Assembly (NCBI RefSeq): GCF_001742225.1
Contig: NZ_CP017075.1
Location: 682,001-746,000 of the forward strand
Origin: Novosphingobium resinovorum
GTDB lineage: Bacteria > Pseudomonadota > Alphaproteobacteria > Sphingomonadales > Sphingomonadaceae
DNA: 64,000 nucleotides
Direction: 5' to 3'
Positions within the stretch are counted from its first letter, which is position 1; each line of letters begins with the position of its first letter. Under the pieces are notes generated by a model, which made no database searches, was not told the origin of the DNA, and worked only from the letters and a program-made list of their open reading frames with translations. Positions 1 through 6,202 of this stretch are shown here, piece after piece. The position numbers and the translations under genes are program-made.

Positions 1-350
1 GCATCACGCACCAGCCCTCGGGGATCATCGTCGCCAGCCAGATCGACCGTTCGCAGCACAAGAACCGCGAAATCGCCATGGGCATGCTGAAAGCGCGCAT
101 GTTCGAGGCCGAGATGCGCCGCCGCGAGGAAGCCGCCAGCGCCGAACACGCGAGCAAGAGCGACATCGGCTGGGGGCATCAGATCCGCTCCTACGTGCTG
201 CAGCCGTACCAGCAGGTGAAGGACTTGCGCACGGGTGTGGTCTCGACCGCGCCTGACGACGTGCTCGACGGCGCCCTCGATCCGTTCATGGCCGCGGCCC
301 TGTCGCAGCGCGTGACCGGCGAGAAGGTCGAAGTCGAAGACGCCGACTGA
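1..350 (+). CDS. prfB: Peptide chain release factor 2, C-terminal part (partial)
   Basis: Only the last ~115 residues are present; the reading frame is already open at the window edge (first full codon at 3). The visible part begins with the end of domain 3, just after the GGQ region, and contains SQIDRSQHKN followed by KSDIGWGHQIRSYVL and VKDLRTG, which are hallmark C-terminal segments of bacterial release factor 2. RF2 recognises UGA/UAA stop codons and triggers hydrolysis of the peptidyl-tRNA ester on the ribosome. Residue GGQ itself and any programmed frameshift site would lie upstream of the window. A strong hairpin follows the stop codon. The identification is close to certain; completeness cannot be judged. 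Confidence 0.95.
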   Translation, partial: ITHQPSGIIVASQIDRSQHKNREIAMGMLKARMFEAEMRRREEAASAEHASKSDIGWGHQIRSYVLQPYQQVKDLRTGVVSTAPDDVLDGALDPFMAAALSQRVTGEKVEVEDAD

Positions 351-363
351 AACGTGGCGGCCG

Positions 364-393
364 TCTCGTCCCGGGACAGTGGCCGGGGCGAGA
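364..393 (+). terminator. Hairpin after prfB
   Basis: Eleven-base-pair stem (364-374 with 383-393, TCTCGTCCCGG against CCGGGGCGAGA, one G-T pair) with an 8-nt loop, 14 nt after the prfB stop. There is no T tract, so intrinsic termination is plausible but not proven; it may instead protect the mRNA 3' end. Confidence 0.5.
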
Positions 394-460
394 GGGCATG
401 AATGCGACGGATCTCTTTCAACCGTTTTGCCAATCGGGCGCACAGGCGCTAAGGGGCCGC

Positions 461-1225
461 ATGTTTCGCGCGCATACCCTCTTTCCGGCCGTGCTGGTGC
501 CTGCTCTGTTGAGCCTGGCCGCCTGCCAGCAGCCCGCCGTCGATGACGGCCGGGAAAAGGGCGCGCCGAAGTTCCCCAAGCCCGATCGCCCCGTTGCGCA
601 AAGCACCTCCAGCACGTTCTCCACCGAAGCCCAGCGCGACAGCGCGGGCGAGGCCAACACGGTAATGGACCTTGCAGGCGTGGCGCCCGGCATGAGCGTG
701 GCCGATCTCGGCGCGGGCGAGGGGTACTACACCGTCCGCCTCTCGCACCGCGTCGGCAAGAAGGGCCGGGTTCTGGGCGAGGATATCGATCGCGGTGCCA
801 ACGAACGCCTCGCCACGCGCGTCATGCGCGAGGAACTGGAGAACGTCTCGATCAAGCTGGGCCGCCCGAGCGATCCCAGCCTGCCCGAGAAGAGTTTCGA
901 CCGCATCTTCCTGGTCCATATGTACCACGAGGTCGGCGACCCTTACGGTTTCCTCTGGAGGCTGCGCCCGGCGCTGCGTCCCGGCGGTAAGCTGGTGGTC
1001 GTGGATGTCGATCGCCCCGCCGGTGGGCATGGCCTGCCGCCTTCGCTGCTTTTCTGCGAATTTGCGTCGGTGGGCTATCGGTTGACGGAATTTGTTCGCA
1101 AGCCCGAATTACAGGGCTATTATGCGCAGTTTGAAGCCGCAGGGGCAAGGCCTGCGCCGGCAGATATCAAGCCGTGCCGAATTTCGGGGGTAGCGCCGCC
1201 GAAAACCAATGGATCGCAGGGCTGA
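461..1225 (+). CDS. SAM-dependent methyltransferase with lipoprotein-type signal peptide
   Basis: A 254-residue protein. The N-terminus (MFRAHTLFPAVLVPALLSLAAC) is a lipoprotein signal with an LAAC lipobox, so Cys22 is probably the lipidated first residue of the mature protein. A class I methyltransferase fold follows: motif I VADLGAGEGYYT near residue 80, an acidic residue after strand 2 (GEDID), and FDRIFLVHMYHEV near residue 145. Related periplasmic or lipoprotein methyltransferase-fold proteins exist in alphaproteobacteria, but their substrates are not established. An upstream in-frame ATG at 398 exists, but the ATG at 461 is preceded by AAGGGG at good spacing and starts exactly at the signal peptide. 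How a SAM enzyme would work outside the cytoplasm is unclear; see findings. Confidence 0.8.
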   Translation: MFRAHTLFPAVLVPALLSLAACQQPAVDDGREKGAPKFPKPDRPVAQSTSSTFSTEAQRDSAGEANTVMDLAGVAPGMSVADLGAGEGYYTVRLSHRVGKKGRVLGEDIDRGANERLATRVMREELENVSIKLGRPSDPSLPEKSFDRIFLVHMYHEVGDPYGFLWRLRPALRPGGKLVVVDVDRPAGGHGLPPSLLFCEFASVGYRLTEFVRKPELQGYYAQFEAAGARPAPADIKPCRISGVAPPKTNGSQG

Positions 1226-1256
1226 GCCGCGAAAGCCTGGGGAAAGACGAGAGAAA

Positions 1257-2663
1257 ATGAGTTTCAAGGGTCTCAAGCCGATCATCTATGGTGGCCGTGA
1301 AGTCTGGCCGCTGGTCGAAGGCGGCAAGGGCGTCGCCGCGACGAACCACATGAGTTCGGGCGCGTGGGCGGCTGCGGGCGGTATCGGCACGGTCAGCGCG
1401 GTGAATGCCGACAGCTACGACGCCGAAGGCAAGATCATCCCGCAGATCTACAACGCACTGACCCGCAAGGAGCGCCACCAGGAACTGATCGACTACGCAA
1501 TCGACGGCGCGGTCGAGCAGGTCCGCCGGGCTTTCGACATTTCGGGCGGCAAGGGCGCGATCAACATCAACGTTCTGTGGGAAATGGGCGGCGCGCAGCA
1601 GATTCTCGAAGGCGTTCTGGAAAAGACCCGGGGCATGGTCACGGGCGTCACCTGCGGTGCGGGCATGCCTTACAAGCTGTCCGAGATCGCGGCGCGCTTC
1701 AACGTCAACTACCTGCCGATCGTCAGCTCCGCGCGTGCGTTCCGCGCGCTGTGGAAGCGTGCCTATCACAAGGTCGCCGACCTGATGGGCGCGGTGGTCT
1801 ACGAGGATCCGTGGCTGGCGGGCGGTCACAACGGCCTGTCCAACGCCGAAGACCCGCTCAAGCCCGAGGATCCGTATCCCCGCGTCAAGGCCCTGCGCGA
1901 CACCATGCGCGCCGAAGGGGTTCCGGACAGCGTGCCGATCGTGATGGCGGGCGGCGTCTGGTTCCTGCGTGACTGGAACGAATGGATCGACAACCCGGAA
2001 CTCGGCTCGATCGCGTTCCAGTACGGCACCCGTCCGCTGCTGACGCACGAGAGCCCGATCCCGCAGGCGTGGAAGGACCACCTGCGCACGCTGGAGCCCG
2101 GCGACGTGCTGCTCCACCGCTTCTCGCCCACCGGCTTCTATTCTTCGGCCGTGCGCAACCCGTTCCTGCGCAATCTGGAAGCGCGCTCGGAGCGTCAGAT
2201 CCCCTATTCGAAAGTTGAGGCGGGCGTGCACACCGTGCGTCTCGACGTCGGTGTGAAGGGCAAGAACTTCTGGGTCGCCCCCAAGGATCTGGAGCGCGCG
2301 CGGACCTGGTCGGCGCAGGGCTTCACCGATGGCCTGCGTACGCCGGACGACACGATCATCTTCGTGAACCCGGCAGAGCGCGACGAAATCCGCAAGGATC
2401 AGGCCGACTGCATGGGCTGCCTGTCGCACTGCGGTTTCTCTTCGTGGAAGGACCACGACGACTACACCACTGGCCGCCTTGCCGACCCGCGCAGCTTCTG
2501 CATCCAGAAGACCCTGCAGGACATCGCCCACGGCGGTCCGATCGACGAGAACCTGATGTTCGCGGGTCACGCGGCCTATAAGTTCAAGCAGGACCCGTTC
2601 TATTCGAATGGCTTCACGCCGACCGTCAAGGAACTGGTGGATCGTATCCTGACCGGCGACTGA
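1257..2663 (+). CDS. Nitronate monooxygenase / NAD(P)H-dependent flavin oxidoreductase family
   Basis: A 468-residue FMN-binding TIM-barrel protein. The N-terminal GGIGTVSAVNADSY, the central GVTCGAGMP, the VSSARA strand and the AGGHNG motif (the histidine expected for the catalytic base in nitronate monooxygenases) support the family; VMAGGVW is the late phosphate-binding strand. It is longer than the ~330-residue classical enzymes and carries a Cys-rich C-terminal part (DCMGCLSHCGF). The family oxidises alkyl nitronates or acts as a flavin oxidoreductase; the true substrate here is unknown. The start at 1257 has a GGGGAAAGA ribosome binding site; a frame extension to 1209 overlaps the upstream gene and is less likely. 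It converges on the DUF805 gene. Confidence 0.85.
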   Translation: MSFKGLKPIIYGGREVWPLVEGGKGVAATNHMSSGAWAAAGGIGTVSAVNADSYDAEGKIIPQIYNALTRKERHQELIDYAIDGAVEQVRRAFDISGGKGAININVLWEMGGAQQILEGVLEKTRGMVTGVTCGAGMPYKLSEIAARFNVNYLPIVSSARAFRALWKRAYHKVADLMGAVVYEDPWLAGGHNGLSNAEDPLKPEDPYPRVKALRDTMRAEGVPDSVPIVMAGGVWFLRDWNEWIDNPELGSIAFQYGTRPLLTHESPIPQAWKDHLRTLEPGDVLLHRFSPTGFYSSAVRNPFLRNLEARSERQIPYSKVEAGVHTVRLDVGVKGKNFWVAPKDLERARTWSAQGFTDGLRTPDDTIIFVNPAERDEIRKDQADCMGCLSHCGFSSWKDHDDYTTGRLADPRSFCIQKTLQDIAHGGPIDENLMFAGHAAYKFKQDPFYSNGFTPTVKELVDRILTGD

Positions 2664-2684
2664 TCGGACAGGACAACGCGGCTT

Positions 2685-3161
2685 TCAAGCGGCCGGTACG
2701 GAGCGATCCGTGCCGGCCGTTGTGGTTTCGGAGCGGGACGGCCAGGCGACCATTGCAAGGAAGCTGGCGACGGCGGGCAAGGTCAGCAACCAGTCGACAT
2801 AGCTGAGCACGGCCTCGATCGCGCTGCGCACGCTCCATCCGGCAAGGATGCTTACGAGTTCCAGCAGCAGCATGCGGGCGACGAGGATCAGCAGAGGGGC
2901 GCTCCACCAGCCGCTCCGGCCGAGGTCGTGGAAGCGGCGGATCGACAGGGCGAACAGGGGCAGAGCGACCTTCACCTGTACGCCCAGCATGACGGCGCGC
3001 AGGACAGGGCTGGGATCGAGCCAACTCGTCGCCAGGGCCAGCACTGCGACCGGGATCTGTGAAATCAGGATGTAGGTGACGAACTCGCGGCGGTCGGCCT
3101 TGCCCCGAAAGTCCAGGGAGCGGGCGACACTGCGGCCAGCCTGCCGGAAATAGGTGATCAT
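2685..3161 (-). CDS. DUF805 family small inner-membrane protein
   Basis: A 158-residue protein with the DUF805 signature: an N-terminal DFRGKADRREF segment (the family motif is close to GRxxRxEFW), then three or four hydrophobic helices, and the central RRFHDLGRSGWW which is the most conserved part of the family. Function is unknown across the family; it is an integral inner-membrane protein. The start at 3161 is chosen because the protein then begins MITYFRQAGR, the usual DUF805 beginning, although the frame extends further upstream to 3254 into the amt end. It lies downstream of amt in the same direction with a 31-nt gap, so the two may be co-transcribed. Confidence 0.85.
   Translation of the reverse strand: MITYFRQAGRSVARSLDFRGKADRREFVTYILISQIPVAVLALATSWLDPSPVLRAVMLGVQVKVALPLFALSIRRFHDLGRSGWWSAPLLILVARMLLLELVSILAGWSVRSAIEAVLSYVDWLLTLPAVASFLAMVAWPSRSETTTAGTDRSVPAA
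2690..2719 (+). terminator. Hairpin after the nitronate monooxygenase gene, inside the end of the convergent gene
   Basis: Thirteen-base-pair stem (2690-2702 with 2707-2719, one G-T pair) closed by a GCGA tetraloop, 27 nt after the stop of the plus-strand gene, followed by TTGTGGTTT. It overlaps the last codons of the DUF805 gene on the other strand, so the two convergent transcripts would share it. Confidence 0.55.
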
Positions 3162-3192
3162 CGCCGCATTTCCGGTTTTGCGGGGGTGGGTG

Positions 3193-4509
3193 TCAATCGA
3201 AATTCCATGCCCGTTCGCCGTGGGTGGCGCTGTCCAGTCCTTCGCGTTCGGCATCCTCCGACACCCGCATGGGGAACGCCAGCGACGCCATGAGCGCGAG
3301 GATCACCGTTCCGACGATCGACCATACCGCGACCACCAGCACGCCGATCCCCTGCGCCGCAAGTTGCGCGACCGGGTTCATGTCCTCGCCATAGCCGACG
3401 CCGCCGAGACCCTCCGAAAGGAACACCGCCAGCAGCAGCGAGCCGACGATCCCGCCGACGCCCTGCACTGCGAAGACACCGAGGGCATCGTCGATCAGCA
3501 GCTTGCGACGCACCAGCCGCATGGCGAAATGGCAGGTCACTCCGCCCAGCACGCCCATCAGCATGGCGGCGCCCGGCGATACGAAGCCCGCCGCCGGGGC
3601 CAGCGTCGCCATTCCGGCGACCGCGCCGCTCGCGAAGCCGATCGCGGTCGGCTTGCCGATCGTCAGCCGCTCTACCAGAAGCCATGCCATGGCGGCGGCC
3701 GCGGTGCCTACGTGCATGGCGATGATGGCGGCGGCGGCATCGTCGTTGGCGGCGACGGCCGATCCTCCGCTCAGCGCCAGCCAGCCGACCCACAGCAGCG
3801 CAGCGCCCGCGATGGCGAGCGCGGGCGCATGCGGCGCGGTCAGGCCCTGCACGACGCCCTTGCGCCGCCCGAGCATCACCGCGACGACCAGCGCCGAGGC
3901 ACCGGCGGTCACATCGACGACGATCCCGCCCGCCCAGTCGAGCGTGCCCACGCCTTGCGCCAGCCAGCCTCCGCCCCAGACCCAGTGCGCGACCGGCGCG
4001 TAGACGACAAGGCTCCACAGCGCGGCGAAGGCGACGACCCAGCCGAACCGTGCCCGCTCTGCGCAGGCGCCGACGATCAGGGTCGGGGCTAGGGCGGCGA
4101 AGACCATCTGGAACAGTGCATAGGTGCTTTCCGGTACGGCAGTTCCCGCGCGCACGTTGCCCAGCGCGATCAGCATCCACGCATTGCCCTTGCCCAGCCA
4201 GCCTCCCGCCAGGTCGCCGAAAGCGAGCGTATAGCCGACCATGACCCACAACGTGGAGGCCGCCGCGAAAATCGCACCGCACTGGATCAGGATGGACAGC
4301 ACGTTCTTCGCCCGGACCTGTCCCGCATAAAGCAGTGCGACGCCCGGCAGCACCAACAGCGCCAGAACCGAGGCCGCAAGAAGCCACGCGGTGTCGCCGC
4401 CGTCCGCGACGTCGAGCCGCCCGTCCTGCGCGAAGGCGGCCGTCGGCGCCAGCGCGGCGAGCGCCGCAGGTAGCAGCAGACGAGCAGCCATTGTCGAACG
4501 CCTGAACAT
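3193..4509 (-). CDS. amt: Ammonium transporter
   Basis: A 438-residue Amt/Mep/Rh family channel. It begins with a cleavable signal peptide (RLLLPAALAALAPTAAFA then QDG), as in AmtB, followed by about eleven transmembrane helices. Family signatures are visible: LVLPGVALLYAGQVRAKN, the VAHWVWGGGWLAQ segment, DWAGGIVVDVTAGASALV with the conserved D, and the late HFAMR and IDDALGVFAVQGVGGI containing the channel region. The ATG at 4509 is preceded by GAGGAA at good spacing; a TTG at 4527 and an ATG at 4491 are alternatives. Unlike the usual glnK-amtB pair, no PII gene is next to it; the neighbours are a 2-hydroxyacid dehydrogenase upstream and DUF805 downstream. Confidence 0.93.
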   Translation of the reverse strand: MFRRSTMAARLLLPAALAALAPTAAFAQDGRLDVADGGDTAWLLAASVLALLVLPGVALLYAGQVRAKNVLSILIQCGAIFAAASTLWVMVGYTLAFGDLAGGWLGKGNAWMLIALGNVRAGTAVPESTYALFQMVFAALAPTLIVGACAERARFGWVVAFAALWSLVVYAPVAHWVWGGGWLAQGVGTLDWAGGIVVDVTAGASALVVAVMLGRRKGVVQGLTAPHAPALAIAGAALLWVGWLALSGGSAVAANDDAAAAIIAMHVGTAAAAMAWLLVERLTIGKPTAIGFASGAVAGMATLAPAAGFVSPGAAMLMGVLGGVTCHFAMRLVRRKLLIDDALGVFAVQGVGGIVGSLLLAVFLSEGLGGVGYGEDMNPVAQLAAQGIGVLVVAVWSIVGTVILALMASLAFPMRVSEDAEREGLDSATHGERAWNFD

Positions 4510-4633
4510 CGCGCGGTCATTCCTCAAGAGATTCGATCCCGCGATAGCGGCCGAACCCTTTACGCCGGGTTAGATCAGGAAGCTAATTCGGGACAAGGGG
4601 TTGCGATCCCGAAGTGGATCGGTGCCTGCGATT

Positions 4634-5632
4634 TCAGATCAGGTCGGGCAGCACCATGTCGGGCGGGCGATGGCCGTCCACCCACGACCGAATATTGGTC
4701 ACGATCTTGTGCCCCGCCGCGCCGCGCCCTTCGTACGTAGCGCTGCCGAGGTGGGGGAGGGCGACGAGACCGGGCATCGCCAGAAGACGCGGATCGACCT
4801 GCGGCTCGCGCTCGAATACGTCGAGAGCGGCGGCGATGCGGTCGTGGGACAGCGCCGCGATCAGTGCCTCCTCGTCGATGAGGCGGCCGCGGCTCGTGTT
4901 CACGATGCACGCGCCCGGCTTCATCAGTCCGAGCCGGCGCGCGTCGATCAGGTGCTCGGTTTCCGGTCCGGCCGGGCAATGGAGCGTCAGGATGTCGGCT
5001 TCGGCGACGAGCCGGTCGAGTTCGGGCTCATATCGCGCCGAAACCATGTTCTCGACCGCCGGGGGCAGGCGGTGACGGTTGTGGTAGCGAATCTCCAGCC
5101 CGAAAGCCCGCGCCCGGTGCGCCACCGCCTGACCGATCCGCCCCATGCCTACGACGCCCAGCGTCTTGCCGCTGAGCGAATGGCCCAGCATCGAGGAAGG
5201 TGCCCAACCTTCCCAGCGCCCCTCGCGCAAGGTCCTGGCATTCTCGCTGAAGCGCCGTGAGACGAGAATGATCAGCGCGAGCGTCAGGTCGGCGGTGTCG
5301 TCGGTGAACACGCCGGGCGTATTGGTCACCAGAATGCGGTGGGCGCGCGCGGCGGCGAGGTCGATGTGATCGGTTCCCGCGCCGAAGCTGGCGATCATCG
5401 CGATGCGCTCTCCGGCTCCGGCGATCATCGCGGCGTCGATCATGTCGGTGACGGTCGGCACCAGCACGTCGCAATCGCGCATCGCCGCCTCCAGTTGCGC
5501 CCGTGTCATCGGTCTGTCGTCGGGGCTGGGGACGAGGTCGAAAAGCTCGGCCATGCGTGCTTCCACCTGCGGCAGAAGCCGCCGCGTGACGATCACCCGG
5601 GGACGGGGCGGGAGCGGGCGCGCGGTGTCCAT
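4634..5632 (-). CDS. D-2-hydroxyacid dehydrogenase (glyoxylate/hydroxypyruvate reductase-like)
   Basis: A 332-residue NAD(P)-dependent D-isomer-specific 2-hydroxyacid dehydrogenase. The Rossmann motif is KTLGVVGMGRIGQAVAHRA (around residue 155), followed by the usual NRHRL where an acidic residue for NAD would sit, suggesting NADP preference. The catalytic Arg is in NTSRGRLIDEEAL, the Glu in DVFEREP, and the His in ALPHLGSAT. The N-terminus (RVIVTRRLLPQVEARM) resembles glyoxylate reductases of the GyaR/GhrB type. It probably reduces glyoxylate or hydroxypyruvate, but members of this family are hard to assign by eye. It is divergent from the SH3 protein with an 83-bp shared promoter region. 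Confidence 0.85.
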   Translation of the reverse strand: MDTARPLPPRPRVIVTRRLLPQVEARMAELFDLVPSPDDRPMTRAQLEAAMRDCDVLVPTVTDMIDAAMIAGAGERIAMIASFGAGTDHIDLAAARAHRILVTNTPGVFTDDTADLTLALIILVSRRFSENARTLREGRWEGWAPSSMLGHSLSGKTLGVVGMGRIGQAVAHRARAFGLEIRYHNRHRLPPAVENMVSARYEPELDRLVAEADILTLHCPAGPETEHLIDARRLGLMKPGACIVNTSRGRLIDEEALIAALSHDRIAAALDVFEREPQVDPRLLAMPGLVALPHLGSATYEGRGAAGHKIVTNIRSWVDGHRPPDMVLPDLI

Positions 5633-5715
5633 TTCGGGACATGGGCTAGGCCGTCCACAGGGGCGTGGTCAAGCACCCTTGATGGGCCTCGGCGCCGCGC
5701 GGTAAGATCGCCGCG

Positions 5716-6192
5716 ATGAACCGTCCCGCCTTCCTTCTGCCTCTCGTTGCCCTTGCCTTTCTGGCCGGGCAGCCCGCGCGCGCCGCCAATGACGACAAGG
5801 TGCCTTACTGGGCCTCGATCGATGCGGAGATCGCCAACTTGCGCGTAGGGCCGGGCGATTCGTACCGGATCGACTGGGTCTATCGCCGCCCACATCTTCC
5901 GGTGAAGGTATTGCGCCGCGAAGGCCCGTGGCGCCTGGTGGAAGACCCCGAGGGCTCGAAGGGCTGGATGCGCGACCTCCTGCTGTCCCGCCAGCGCGCG
6001 GCCATGGTCAAGGACGGCAGCCTGATCGAGATGCGCGCCAAGGGCAGCAGCGCGGCCGCCATGCTCTGGCGCGTCGAGCCGGGCGTGGTCGGCCTGCTTG
6101 GCGAGTGCAAGGAGGGCTGGTGTCCGTTCGACACCGACGGGCACAAGGGCTTCGTACGCGAAGAGCAGCTTTGGGGCACCGGGGAGCCCTGA
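5716..6192 (+). CDS. Periplasmic bacterial SH3-domain protein
   Basis: A 158-residue exported protein: a signal peptide (MNRPAFLLPLVALAFLAG then QPARA, cleavage around AANDD) and then SH3-like repeats. NLRVGPGDSYRIDWVY is the typical start of an SH3b domain, with KVLRREGPWRLVEDPEGSKGWM its second half; a second, more diverged copy follows (LIEMRAKGSSAAAMLWRVEPGVVGLL to GWCPFDTDGHKGFVREEQLWG). SH3b proteins of this kind usually bind the cell wall or a periplasmic partner, but no partner is evident. It ends 10 bp from the end of the convergent c-di-GMP gene. Confidence 0.8.
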   Translation: MNRPAFLLPLVALAFLAGQPARAANDDKVPYWASIDAEIANLRVGPGDSYRIDWVYRRPHLPVKVLRREGPWRLVEDPEGSKGWMRDLLLSRQRAAMVKDGSLIEMRAKGSSAAAMLWRVEPGVVGLLGECKEGWCPFDTDGHKGFVREEQLWGTGEP

Positions 6193-6202
6193 GATTCGGT
6201 TC

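Noticed and set aside
1167..2570. 467-codon reading frame on the minus strand opposite the nitronate monooxygenase gene
   Set aside because: Arg/His/Asp-rich shadow typical of GC-rich codon use; no recognisable domain and no ribosome binding site.
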